From assembly GCF_002224125.1 (NCBI RefSeq), contig NZ_NCSM01000007.1, positions 731,371-795,370 on the forward strand: a stretch of 64,000 nucleotides of DNA. The letters are read 5' to 3'. Below, in pieces: positions 52,406 to 62,547 of the stretch. A program made the translations under genes and the position numbers. Positions within the stretch are counted from its first letter, which is position 1. Each line of letters opens with the position of its first letter. This DNA comes from Streptomyces sp. NBS 14/10. Its GTDB lineage: Bacteria; Actinomycetota; Actinomycetes; Streptomycetales; Streptomycetaceae. The notes under the pieces are model-generated. The model saw only the letters and a list, made by a program, of their open reading frames with translations, had not been told where the DNA came from and did no database searches.

Positions 52406-53152
52406 ATGCCAGTGCTCAAAGGCAAGACCGCGGTCGTCACCGGAGGCTCGCGGGGCATCGGCCGGGCCATCGTGGAGCGGCTGGCCCGCGACGGCGCCGA
52501 GGTGGTGTTCAATTACGCGCGCAGCGCCGAGGCCGCCGAGGAGATCGTCCGCGCCGTCGAGGAAGCGGGCGGCAGCGCCCGCGCGGTGCGGCTGGACCTG
52601 TCCGAGCCCGGGGCGGCGGAGCAGTTGATGGAGACCGCGTCGCAGGGGCCGTCCGGCGGCGTGGAGATCCTGGTCAACAACGCGGCCGTGAACCTCCCGA
52701 GGGCCCGTCTCGCCGAGATCGAGGAGGAGGACTTCGATCATCTGCTGTCGGTCAATCTGAAGGCCGCCTTCCTGACCGTGCGGTACGCGGCGCGGCATAT
52801 GCCCGACGGCGGGCGGATCATCAACATCTCCACGCTGAACACCGTCCGGGCCGTGCCGGGCGTCGCCCCGTACATGATCAGCAAGGGAGCGCTGGAACAG
52901 CTCACCGCGGCGGCCGCGCAGGAGCTGGGGGAGCGCGGCATCACCGTCAACACGGTCTCCCCGGGGGCGACCGACACCGACATGCTGCACGCCGCGAACC
53001 CCGGCGACGTGCTGGACCTGATCGTCAGCATCACCCCGCTCCGCCGGCTCGGGCAGCCGTCCGACGTGGCCGACGTCGTGGCGTTTCTGGCGGGCCCGGA
53101 CGGCCGCTGGCTCACCGGCCAGAACCTCCGAGCCTCGGGCGGCCTCAGCTGA
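52406..53152 (+). CDS. SDR-family NAD(P)-dependent oxidoreductase
   Basis: Short-chain dehydrogenase of 248 residues. It has the cofactor motif TGGSRGIGRA near residue 10, the NNAAVN structural motif, and the catalytic pair in YMISK (Tyr-X3-Lys) preceded by the serine of NISTLNTV. The family is FabG-like, but the substrate is unknown. An ATG at 52406 with GGAGGG ten bases upstream sets the start. It is monocistronic after the PknG terminator and converges on the methyltransferase gene. Confidence 0.88.
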   Translation: MPVLKGKTAVVTGGSRGIGRAIVERLARDGAEVVFNYARSAEAAEEIVRAVEEAGGSARAVRLDLSEPGAAEQLMETASQGPSGGVEILVNNAAVNLPRARLAEIEEEDFDHLLSVNLKAAFLTVRYAARHMPDGGRIINISTLNTVRAVPGVAPYMISKGALEQLTAAAAQELGERGITVNTVSPGATDTDMLHAANPGDVLDLIVSITPLRRLGQPSDVADVVAFLAGPDGRWLTGQNLRASGGLS

Positions 53153-53175
53153 GAGCCCACTTCCGCCGAGCCCGT

Positions 53176-54255
53176 TCAGTGAGCCCGTTCGGCGTGGGCG
53201 GGCCCCAGCGGCCAGGCGTACGCGCCCTCCGGGTCGTCCAGCCACGCCCACTGCCGCTGCTCCCGCACCGTCACGCCGTAGCGCTCCCGCCCCGGCCGGC
53301 CCTCGTGCTCCCACAGGGCGAGGGCCTCCAGCGGGTCGAGCCACGCCGTGACCACGTTCAGCAGAAAGCGGAAGGAGTCTTCCAGCAGTGGCTCGGTCGG
53401 CAGTCCCTTCGTACGGACCGGGGGCCGGGGCTCGCTGCCGCGCAGCGGGACGAAGTACGCGGGGGTGGTCAGGAAGTGCCCCTCGCCGTGCTCGGCGTCG
53501 GCGACCCACAGCGCGATCAGCCCGGTGGCGAGCGGCGCCAGGATCAGCGCGCCGCAGCGGCACTGGTCCAGCCAGGCGGGCGGCAGGGCGGTCACGGCGC
53601 AGGTGGCGATGATCCGGTCGAAGGGGGCGCGCGAGGGGCAGCCGAGCGCCCCGTCCCCGGTGACGACCGCCGGCTGGTATCCGGCCGCGGCCAGGTGGTC
53701 GCGGGCGGTGTCGGTGATGTCCGGGTCGATGTCGACGGTCGTGACCCGGTCCTTGCCGAGCCGGTGCGCGAGCAGCGCCGCGTTGTAGCCGGTGCCGGTG
53801 CCGATCTCCAGCACGCTGTCCCCGTCCCGTACCGCCAGGGCCTCCAGCATCCGCGCCATCAGCGACGGCTGGCTGCTGGAGGAGACGAGCTCGCCGTCGC
53901 GCACCCGCGTCGCCAGGGGCGCGTCGGAGTACACCCCGGCCAGCCAGCGCGCCCGCCGCGCGGGGTCGGGGTCGTGCCGACCCAGCCGCTCGTAGAGCGC
54001 CGTCCCGCCGGATGTGCTCGGCTCGCCCGCCTCGTAGTAACGGGGGACGAACACATGGCGCGGCACCTCCTCGAACGCCTCCCGCCATGCCGGGTCGGTC
54101 AGCCCGCCGCCCTCGGCGATCTCCCGGACCAGGGCGGCACGCAGCGTCGCGGCCGTCGCGGCGTACGGATCGGACTTCCGGTCCGCGCCATCCGCGCCGC
54201 GCCTGCCCGTACGCGTGCTGCCCATGACTCCACTGTCCTGCGCCCGCGCCTCCAT
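53176..54255 (-). CDS. PCMT-like methyltransferase
   Basis: S-adenosylmethionine-dependent methyltransferase of about 359 residues with the protein-L-isoaspartate O-methyltransferase fold. The N-terminal helices include REAFEEVPRHVFVPRYY, typical of PCMT. The cofactor loop is VLEIGTGTGYNAALLA and the second strand VDIDPD. The C-terminal 130 residues form an extra domain found in actinobacterial relatives, which may modify peptides rather than damaged proteins. The start is uncertain: ATG at 54255 or 54225. It is divergent from the globin gene. Confidence 0.82.
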   Translation of the reverse strand: MEARAQDSGVMGSTRTGRRGADGADRKSDPYAATAATLRAALVREIAEGGGLTDPAWREAFEEVPRHVFVPRYYEAGEPSTSGGTALYERLGRHDPDPARRARWLAGVYSDAPLATRVRDGELVSSSSQPSLMARMLEALAVRDGDSVLEIGTGTGYNAALLAHRLGKDRVTTVDIDPDITDTARDHLAAAGYQPAVVTGDGALGCPSRAPFDRIIATCAVTALPPAWLDQCRCGALILAPLATGLIALWVADAEHGEGHFLTTPAYFVPLRGSEPRPPVRTKGLPTEPLLEDSFRFLLNVVTAWLDPLEALALWEHEGRPGRERYGVTVREQRQWAWLDDPEGAYAWPLGPAHAERAH

Positions 54256-54305
54256 CGCGACCTACGTCCGGAGTCCTCCGTCGGGCGGTCTGAGAGCATG
54301 GTGGG

Positions 54306-54710
54306 GTGACAGAGATTCCGCGCGGCACGCTTCAGGAACAGACGTTCTACGAACAGGTCGGCGGCGAGGAGACCTTTCGGCGTCTGGTGCACCGCTTCTA
54401 CCAGGGCGTAGCCGAGGATCCGCTGCTGCGGCCCATGTATCCCGAGGAGGACCTGGGCCCGGCCGAGGAGCGGCTGCGGCTCTTCCTCATGCAGTACTGG
54501 GGCGGTCCGCGCACCTACAGCGAGAACCGCGGCCACCCGCGGCTGCGCATGCGCCATGTGCCCTTCACCGTGAACCGCGAGGCTCACGACGCCTGGCTGC
54601 GTCATATGCGCGACGCCGTGGACGAGCTGGAGCTGGCGCCCCAGCTCGAGCGGCAGCTGTGGGACTACCTCACGTACGCGGCCGCGTCCATGGTCAACAC
54701 CGCGGGCTGA
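54306..54710 (+). CDS. glbO: Group II truncated hemoglobin
   Basis: Oxygen- and NO-reactive haem protein of 134 residues, matching mycobacterial trHbO in length and motifs. Conserved positions: Tyr32 (B10), Tyr45 (CD1), Leu61 (E11), the proximal His84 in RMRHVPF and Trp97 (G8). The stretch FLMQYWGGPRTYSENRGHPR is the family signature. The start GTG at 54306 follows GGTGG. It probably handles oxygen or nitrosative stress. It is monocistronic. Confidence 0.93.
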   Translation: MTEIPRGTLQEQTFYEQVGGEETFRRLVHRFYQGVAEDPLLRPMYPEEDLGPAEERLRLFLMQYWGGPRTYSENRGHPRLRMRHVPFTVNREAHDAWLRHMRDAVDELELAPQLERQLWDYLTYAAASMVNTAG

Positions 54711-54768
54711 CTCCGCCGCCCTCCCCCAGCCGCTCTCTCGGGCGGCTCGGGCGAGGACCAGGCGGCGG

Positions 54769-55581
54769 TCAGGCGGGGCTCACCGACAGGCCCGAGAGCC
54801 CCGGCAGCCCCGTCTTGCGCAGCGCTATCGAGCCGTACGGCGTGCGCAGCCGCAGCCAGCCGCCCGCGGCGAGCAGCGCAAGCTGCTCGGGCTCGGGGGC
54901 GAGCGCCGTCGCGCCGCCGCCCGGCGGGCCGGGCGCCACGGCCGCGGCGACCGGCTCCGGAGTACGGGCCGGGCGCAGAAAGCCCAGTGACTGCGCGGCG
55001 TGTACGGCGCGCAGTGGGAGGCCGGTCTCGCCGAGCGTCCGGGACCAGATCTCGCGGCCGATGCGGTCCCGCTCGGCCCGGGTGCGCCGCTCCTCGGGCA
55101 GCGCCGCGTCCCGGGCACGGAACTCGGCGACGGCCGAGGCGACCGCCCCGCGCACCTCGGCCACGCCCGGCAGACCGGGCACCCGGCGCCAGCCGCCGCG
55201 CGGCGGCAGCAGCCCGGCCCATGGCGGGCCGGTGACCGGGTCGGGTACGGCCACGTCCAGGCCGGCCGGGCCGTCGGACGCCGCACCGGCGCCGTCCGCC
55301 CTACGCCGCGCGCCCGCCTCGAGCGCCGCCGCGTCCAGCGCGTCCGCGAACTGCCCGGCCGAGACCGTCGTGTCCAGTACGGTGTCGGCCGCGAGCCGGG
55401 CGGTACGGATGGCGAGCACTTCGAAGGACGGCGGGCGGCCGAAGACGGCGAGCACTCCGCCGCCCGCCTGCAGCCGCACCGCCGCGGCCCGGTCGTAGTG
55501 GATCAGCCGGGCCAGGAAGGCGGCGAGGTCCGCCGCCTCCCCCGGGTCGGCGAAGCACAGCTCCTCCCCCTGCACCGTCAT
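54769..55581 (-). CDS. Conserved actinobacterial hypothetical protein
   Basis: A 270-residue protein of unknown function. The N-terminal half (MTVQGEELCFADPGEAADLAAF; VLAVFGRPPSFEVLAIRTARL) is a compact alpha/beta region. A Pro/Gly segment follows, then a basic helical region (EERRTRAERDRIGREIWSR) and a C-terminal small beta region. No catalytic motif was recognised, and there is no signal peptide or membrane helix. Its ATG overlaps the stop of the upstream thioesterase (ATGA), placing it in the ettA-thioesterase operon. Confidence 0.78.
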   Translation of the reverse strand: MTVQGEELCFADPGEAADLAAFLARLIHYDRAAAVRLQAGGGVLAVFGRPPSFEVLAIRTARLAADTVLDTTVSAGQFADALDAAALEAGARRRADGAGAASDGPAGLDVAVPDPVTGPPWAGLLPPRGGWRRVPGLPGVAEVRGAVASAVAEFRARDAALPEERRTRAERDRIGREIWSRTLGETGLPLRAVHAAQSLGFLRPARTPEPVAAAVAPGPPGGGATALAPEPEQLALLAAGGWLRLRTPYGSIALRKTGLPGLSGLSVSPA

Positions 55582-56105
55582 ACGGTCACGGCCCCCTCGG
55601 GCTGCTCGTCCCGCCCGGTGGCCGCAGCGGCCTCGGGAGCCGCCTCGGCGGCCCCGGCGGCGTCGGCGGCGTCGTCCGTGGCGTCTGCGCCGTCTGCGCC
55701 GTCTTCCAGGTATTTCACCAGGAAGCCCTCCTCCTCGGAGGTGAGACGGCGCGGACGGCCACGCTCCAGGTCATAGGGGACGATCATGGTCGAGGCCCGC
55801 GCGTACACGGTCTCCTCGTCCTTGACCTCGTACCCGAGCGTGATGAACGCGGCGCCGATCTCCTTCACCCACAGCTCGACGGTCACCGGGGCGTGCCGGT
55901 GGAAGAGCGGCCGGAGGTAACTGATCTCGTGCCGGGCGACCACCACGCCGCCGGTGAACGCGCCGCTGCCGTTCCCCGGCGCCAGCCGCCAGATGAAGTC
56001 GACGCGCGCCTCCTCCAGATAGCGGAGGTAGACCACGTTGTTGACGTGGCCGAACGCGTCCATGTCGGACCAGCGCAGGGGGCAGGAGTAGATATGGCGG
56101 GCCAT
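55578..56105 (-). CDS. Hotdog-fold acyl-CoA thioesterase
   Basis: Thioesterase of the 4-hydroxybenzoyl-CoA/YbgC group, 175 residues. The first 140 residues form one hotdog domain with the active-site block RWSDMDAFGHVNNVVYLRY (catalytic aspartate and histidine region). The last 35 residues are an Ala/Asp-rich tail. The start at 56105 (MARHIYSCPLRWSD) is set by homology; it begins 2 bp after the ettA stop. It probably hydrolyses acyl-CoA, but the chain specificity is unknown. Confidence 0.9.
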   Translation of the reverse strand: MARHIYSCPLRWSDMDAFGHVNNVVYLRYLEEARVDFIWRLAPGNGSGAFTGGVVVARHEISYLRPLFHRHAPVTVELWVKEIGAAFITLGYEVKDEETVYARASTMIVPYDLERGRPRRLTSEEEGFLVKYLEDGADGADATDDAADAAGAAEAAPEAAAATGRDEQPEGAVTV

Positions 56106-56107
56106 AC

Positions 56108-57772
<1,665 letters not shown>

Positions 57773-57930
57773 GAGAAACCGTCCGGCAATCGTAGGTATC
57801 GAAGTACGGCCTTACCACGGGGTTCGCCGCCCGTGGATCGGCATGCGGCTGCGCCGCGTCGTCAGATACACCCCATCTTGCCGTACGCCAAGCTCGCGAC
57901 GGAAACCCATTCCCCACCGCTCACGAGTCG

Positions 57931-57979
57931 CCCATCACAGTTCCCCATCCCAGTCACCCATCCCGGTCGCCCATCCCAT
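57931..57979. repeat. 13-bp tandem repeat upstream of ettA
   Basis: Units of CCCATCCCRGTCR occur about four times in a row (57931-57943, 57944-57956, 57957-57969 and a partial copy), the first being divergent. They lie between the ettA start and the terminator hairpin at 57982-58019. Confidence 0.65.
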
Positions 57980-57981
57980 AC

Positions 57982-58019
57982 GAAAGGGCCGGAGCCTCTT
58001 CCGAGGCCCCGGCCCTTTC
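57982..58019 (-). terminator. Terminator of the surface-protein gene
   Basis: GAAAGGGCCGGAGCC (57982-57996) pairs with 58005-58019 with one mismatch, 22 bp beyond the stop of the thioester surface-protein gene on the minus strand. Confidence 0.8.
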
Positions 58020-58041
58020 AGCGATTACTTCGGGTCAGCGA

Positions 58042-59442
58042 TCACTCACCCGCCGGAGCCGCCTTCTTCTTGCGGACGAAGAAGACCGCGCCGCCACCGA
58101 CCACGACGAGCGCCACGGCGACACCCGCGATGATCGGGGTGTTGCTGCTGCTGCCGGTCTCGGCGAGGTCGCCGCCGCTGCTGTCCGCGCTGCTGCCGCC
58201 GGCCGACGCCGGGCTCGGCTGCGAGGACGGGGTCTCGTCACCGCTGCCGCCGCCGGTGCTCGCGGTCTTGCAGTCCAGCACTCCGGAGAAGGTCTTCTCG
58301 AAGCCGTTCGGACCGGTGATCGTGAACTTGTAGGCCTGGTCCTCCTTCACCGGGGCGGTGACGGTCTCGGACTTGCCGGCCTCGATGGTGTGCTTCTCGC
58401 CGAGGAGCTCGAAGGTGAACGCCTCGTCGCCCTTGTTCGTCGCGGTGATGTCCACGCCGCCCTTGGCGCAGTTCTTCTCGGCGGACAGCGCCGGGATCGG
58501 GCCCTTCTTCGCCCAGTCCGCGGTGGCGGTGGCGGAGACGGTGGACTCGCTGGAGCCGGCCAGGATCTGGGTCTGGCTCTTGGTGGCGCTGGCGAACGCG
58601 CGGCCGACCGGGACCTTGGTGGCGGCCTGGGCGGTCAGCGTGGCGCTGCCGTCGGCGGCACCGGCCGGCACGTCGAAGTAGAGCTCGCTGCCGTCGGCGG
58701 CGCTGGTGACCGTCTTGCCGTCCTTGTCGACGACCTTGACGCCGGAGGCGGCGGTGTCACCCGGGGTGACCGTGACGCTGTCCCCGTTGGTGTGGACCTT
58801 GATCGGGCCCAGGCGCTCACCGGACTTGCCGGAGACCGCGGGCGGGTCCAGGGTCAGCGACGCCTTGGGCTCCTCGAGGCTCTGCGCGCTCTTCTCGAGG
58901 TAGTCGGCCAGCTTCTCGGCCGCGGGGTCGGCCGCGTCGACGTCGGCGCCGTCCGAGAAGCGCCAGATGGCGACCTGGGTGCCGGCGGCCGCGGTCTTCT
59001 CCGTCAGGGGGCCGGAGTCCGCCTTGGCAGCGAGCGCGGAGAGGTCATTGACCTGCGGGTAGGAGTTCTGCAGGATCCAGTTGATCTTGCCCGCGTTGGT
59101 GTTGTGCGCCAGCGATGTGGCGCTCCAGGACTTCTCCTCGTACTTCGCCTTGCTCTGCGTCGGGTTGTGGAGGTCGATGCAGTAGGTCTGGATGGTGCCG
59201 CCGTTGTCGACCGCCATCTCGAACAGGCCGGCGCCGACCTTCTGGTCCTTGCCCTTGTCGTGGATGACGGCCTGGTCAAAGGTCTTGAGACCGCTGAGCG
59301 TGGCGGTGGCGCCGCCCTGGCTCGGAGGCGCATCGTCCGCTGCGGCGGTGCCGGCCGTGACTATCGCACCCGCCGCGACCAGGCCCGAGGCCAGGACAGC
59401 GGCGGCAAGGCGAGCAACGCCCCGCCTCTTTACAGAAATCAT
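58042..59442 (-). CDS. Thioester-domain (TQXA) surface protein with LAXTG sorting signal
   Basis: Cell-wall-anchored protein of 466 residues. A signal peptide (to TAAADD) is followed by a thioester domain with Cys88 in YCIDLHNPTQ and Gln156 in TQVAIW, the pair that forms an internal Cys-Gln thioester. Beta-rich repeats run to about 400, then a Ser/Gly linker, LAETG at 426, a hydrophobic helix and a KKK tail. LAXTG is the motif for class E sortases in Streptomyces. Such proteins bind host or surface ligands covalently. The start ATG has GGGGAAA upstream. No sortase gene is in the window. Confidence 0.9.
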   Translation of the reverse strand: MISVKRRGVARLAAAVLASGLVAAGAIVTAGTAAADDAPPSQGGATATLSGLKTFDQAVIHDKGKDQKVGAGLFEMAVDNGGTIQTYCIDLHNPTQSKAKYEEKSWSATSLAHNTNAGKINWILQNSYPQVNDLSALAAKADSGPLTEKTAAAGTQVAIWRFSDGADVDAADPAAEKLADYLEKSAQSLEEPKASLTLDPPAVSGKSGERLGPIKVHTNGDSVTVTPGDTAASGVKVVDKDGKTVTSAADGSELYFDVPAGAADGSATLTAQAATKVPVGRAFASATKSQTQILAGSSESTVSATATADWAKKGPIPALSAEKNCAKGGVDITATNKGDEAFTFELLGEKHTIEAGKSETVTAPVKEDQAYKFTITGPNGFEKTFSGVLDCKTASTGGGSGDETPSSQPSPASAGGSSADSSGGDLAETGSSSNTPIIAGVAVALVVVGGGAVFFVRKKKAAPAGE

Positions 59443-59646
59443 GGTTTCCCCTTCGGGCGAGCGCCAGTCTGTGGGTGCGCCTCGCCAGCGAACTCAAAAC
59501 TCAGAAGCCCCCGTTGGCACCAGGGATCCTAGGGAGAACCCTCGTCCCGTTCCCCAGGAATACCAAGGCCCAACCGATCCGAATCGAAATCGTTATCTCA
59601 TCACACCATCGCCTCTGACCTGGCTTTATCGATAAATCCCCGAGAA

Positions 59647-60282
59647 TCACGGGGATGTTGTCCCAGTCGGTACGTTTAAAAGAGGTTTAGCCCGCGAGAC
59701 CCTATGAAACGCGGATGTACCCCGCGCCAGATCGTGTCCGACCGTCACCGCGTCGATATCCGCGGTGATCCACCGCCTGGCCCCGCCGCCGTCCTCCCGC
59801 TGCCACTCCCCTGGCTGGCCCCTGGGCCGATCCCGCAGCCGATCCCCTGGTCGCTCCGCCCCCTGCCGATCAGCCCCCGGTGGCCCCGTCCCCGATTGCC
59901 CCGTCCCCGGTCGCTCCGTCCCGGGGCGCTCCGTCGGCCGCTCGCCCGGCCACCCGCCGCGCTGCTCTCCCCGCCGATCCCCCGGCCGGTCCCCCTGCCG
60001 ATCCCCTGGCCGCTCTTCCGCCCGCTCCCGCACCCGTAACGTGCCGTGCACGACCAGCGGTTCGCCGAGCGAGACCGACGCCGCCACATTGACCGCGAGC
60101 CCCCGCCAGGCCCAGACCGTGTAGAAGCTCGTGTACGCGTCCATCCACGCTTCCCGCGCCCGGTCCCAGCGCCGAGCCGTCACCGCCAGCCGGAACCGGG
60201 CCACCGCGACACCGGCCGCCGTCTCCCAATAGTCCGGCCGCGTCGCGGTATTGCCCATCACCGTCAGCCAGGTCTCGTTCAA
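59647..60282 (-). CDS. ssbB: SSB paralogue (SsbB-like) with expanded loop and TTA codon
   Basis: Single-stranded-DNA-binding OB-fold protein of 211 residues. The N-terminus NETWLTVMGNTATRPDYWE and the end DIDAVTVGHDLARGTSAFHRV are typical of the Streptomyces SSB paralogue. About 80 residues of Arg/Gly/Pro/Glu repeats (GDRPGDR type) interrupt the fold where other SSBs have a short loop. The acidic C-terminal tip of housekeeping SSB is absent. Codon 82 is TTA (60037-60039). The TTG start has GGGGAGG eight bases upstream. SsbB in S. coelicolor helps chromosome segregation during sporulation. It lies downstream of dynamin-like genes. Confidence 0.8.
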   Translation of the reverse strand: MNETWLTVMGNTATRPDYWETAAGVAVARFRLAVTARRWDRAREAWMDAYTSFYTVWAWRGLAVNVAASVSLGEPLVVHGTLRVRERAEERPGDRQGDRPGDRRGEQRGGWPGERPTERPGTERPGTGQSGTGPPGADRQGAERPGDRLRDRPRGQPGEWQREDGGGARRWITADIDAVTVGHDLARGTSAFHRVSRAKPLLNVPTGTTSP

Positions 60283-60373
60283 CCGAGCCACCTCCCCCGT
60301 CACTTCTCCGCGCTCGCGTCCCCTTCCGCCTTCATGCTGCACCCGATCGCGCAAGCCCGCCGGGGCCTGTGGG

Positions 60374-62542
60374 CTACTCCCCGGTTGTGGACAACTCGGC
60401 CCCCCGGCCGGGTGAACCGAGCCCGCCCGCCACGGCCCCGCCCGCCGCGATCACGTACTGCTTCCGCACCTCCCGGTAGCGCGCCAGCTCCGCCGTCACC
60501 GGCTCCAGCACCTGCGTCCGCCCGCACTCGGCGGCCACCTCCCGAAGCCGCTGTTCCGCCGCCAGCCCGTACCGCCGCGCGGGCCCCCGGGCCGCCAGCC
60601 CGCACCCCCAGGCCAGCGCCGGACCGCCGACCGCAGCCGCCGCGGCCGGCAGCGCGGGCAGCCACCACGCCACACCGCCGAACACCCCGGCCACCACCGC
60701 CAGCAGACCCGCCACCCCCACCAACAACACCGTCGCCAGCGCGACTTGCGCCGCGGCCACCACCGACCACCACAGGGGCCGGGACAGCCGACGCTCCGCC
60801 GTCGCGGCCACCGCCTCGTCCACCGCGTCCGGCAGCCCCTTGCCGCCCCACGCCGCCGCCTCCCGTACGGCCTGCGCCCAGGGCGCGGGCAGCCCCGCCG
60901 TCGCCTCGTCCGCCAGGGCCCGTACCGCTTCCTCCACCGCGGGCCGGGCGGTGACCGCGGCCACCGACGCCGCCTTCGCCCTCGCCCCCGGGATCTCCAG
61001 CGCCGTCCCGGCCCGTCCCCCGGCCGTGCCGCCGCTTGCCCCACCCACACCGCCGGTCCCCCCGCCCGCGCCGCTGCTCCCCCCGCCCGCCCTGTCCTGC
61101 TCCCACGACCACACGGCCCCCGCCCGCCTCCGCTGCCCCAGCCGCCCCCAGGGCGTTCCGCACGCCCACCGCGCGTCGCGCAGCCAGGCGCGCTCCGCCG
61201 CCTGCCCGGCGGCCACCGCGCCCGCCGCGTCCGCCAGCCGCTCCTCGAACTCCGCCCGGTCCCGCGCGGAGAAGCCGACCGGCGCCCCGTCCGCCACGTA
61301 CTGCGGGCGCAGCCGCTCCATCGCGCCGTCCACGTCCGCCGCCAGCCGCCGCTCCGCCGCCCCGCATTCGGCGGTGAGCCGGCCCAGGGCCTCCCGCAGC
61401 TCCCCGATGCCCGCGCCGGTCACCGCGGACAGCGCGAGGACGGTCGCCCCCGGCTCCCCGTGCTCGCCCAGCGCGAGCCCGTCCTCGTCCAGCAGTCGCC
61501 GCAGATCGTCCAGCACCTGGTCGGCGGCCTCGCCGGGCAGCCGGTCCACCTGGTTGAGCACGACGAAGGTCACCTCGGCGTATCCGGCCAGCGGGCGCAG
61601 ATAGCGCTCGTGCAGCACCGCGTCCGCGTACTTCTCCGGATCCACCACCCACACCACCGCGTCGACGAGTCCGAGCAGCCGCTCCACCCGTTCGCGGTGC
61701 CCCGGGGCCGCCGAGTCGTGGTCGGGCAGATCGATCAGGACGAGCCCGCGCAGCGTCGGGTCGTACGGATACGCGGGGCGGCGGCGGTCCCGGTGCGGGA
61801 TGTCCAGCCGGTCGAGCAGGCCGTCGGCGTGGTCGGTCCAGGCGCAGGCGAGGGGCGTGGCGGTGGTGGGGCGGCGGATGCCGGCCTCGGACACATACGC
61901 CCCGGCCAGGGCGTTGAAGAGGGTGGACTTGCCGCTTCCGGTGGCCCCGGCGAGGGCCACGACGGTGTGTCCGAGCGGATGCCGCCCCCGCGCGACGGCC
62001 TCGTCGAGCACCCGCCCGGCCTCGCCGAGGGTGCGCCCGTCCAGCCGGGTGCGGGACAGCCCGACCAGCTCGCGCAGCGCGTCGAGGCGCGGCCGCAGGG
62101 CGCCGGTGACAAAGCCGCGGCCGCCGTGCTCGTACGCCGGCGTGTACGGCTCGCGCGCCACGCCGCCGCGCGCCCCGGCGTACCCGCCGCCCCGCACGCC
62201 GTCCCCCTCGCCATACCTCTCGCGGTACGAGTCGCCGTACGTGTCGCCGTACGCCTGGCCGCCCCCTTCGCCGTACGCCGCGCCATGCCCTCCGCCGTAC
62301 GCCCCGCCATGCCCTCCGCCGTACGTCCCGTCGCGCCCCTGGCCGTACCCCTCGCCGCGGTTCGCCTCCCCCGCCGGCCCACTCCCCCGCCCCTCCGTCG
62401 CGACGGGCGGTCCGGGCGGCCGGCCCACCACCCGCCGTGCGATCAGGCCGTCGTCCCATGTCTGCCGGGGCGGTGCGGGCTTGCGGGCGACGCTCTCCTG
62501 AGGGGGCGCGCTTTCCGGCTCGGACGTCGCAGTGGCCGTCAC
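60374..62542 (-). CDS. Dynamin-like GTPase with two membrane helices (DynB-like)
   Basis: Large GTPase of about 722 residues. A Gly/Tyr-rich low-complexity region (about 60-115) precedes the GTPase domain: P-loop GATGSGKST with Lys205, LVLIDLPDHD and VVLNQVD. A long helical region with Gly/Ala linkers and two adjacent hydrophobic helices follow near 580-640. The order suits the bacterial dynamin-like family; in S. venezuelae a DynA/DynB pair stabilises sporulation septa. The GTG at 62542 is preferred, since one at 62551 overlaps the upstream stop but lies too close to the AAGGAG. Confidence 0.75.
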   Translation of the reverse strand: MTATATSEPESAPPQESVARKPAPPRQTWDDGLIARRVVGRPPGPPVATEGRGSGPAGEANRGEGYGQGRDGTYGGGHGGAYGGGHGAAYGEGGGQAYGDTYGDSYRERYGEGDGVRGGGYAGARGGVAREPYTPAYEHGGRGFVTGALRPRLDALRELVGLSRTRLDGRTLGEAGRVLDEAVARGRHPLGHTVVALAGATGSGKSTLFNALAGAYVSEAGIRRPTTATPLACAWTDHADGLLDRLDIPHRDRRRPAYPYDPTLRGLVLIDLPDHDSAAPGHRERVERLLGLVDAVVWVVDPEKYADAVLHERYLRPLAGYAEVTFVVLNQVDRLPGEAADQVLDDLRRLLDEDGLALGEHGEPGATVLALSAVTGAGIGELREALGRLTAECGAAERRLAADVDGAMERLRPQYVADGAPVGFSARDRAEFEERLADAAGAVAAGQAAERAWLRDARWACGTPWGRLGQRRRAGAVWSWEQDRAGGGSSGAGGGTGGVGGASGGTAGGRAGTALEIPGARAKAASVAAVTARPAVEEAVRALADEATAGLPAPWAQAVREAAAWGGKGLPDAVDEAVAATAERRLSRPLWWSVVAAAQVALATVLLVGVAGLLAVVAGVFGGVAWWLPALPAAAAAVGGPALAWGCGLAARGPARRYGLAAEQRLREVAAECGRTQVLEPVTAELARYREVRKQYVIAAGGAVAGGLGSPGRGAELSTTGE

Positions 62543-62547
62543 GACCG

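Noticed and set aside
51401..54328. 975-codon minus-strand frame across FHA, SDR and methyltransferase genes
   Set aside because: It is composition-driven antisense to genes with clear motifs; no family match or proper start.
57931..57979. CRISPR array
   Set aside because: Units are 13 bp with no spacers and no cas genes anywhere in the window.
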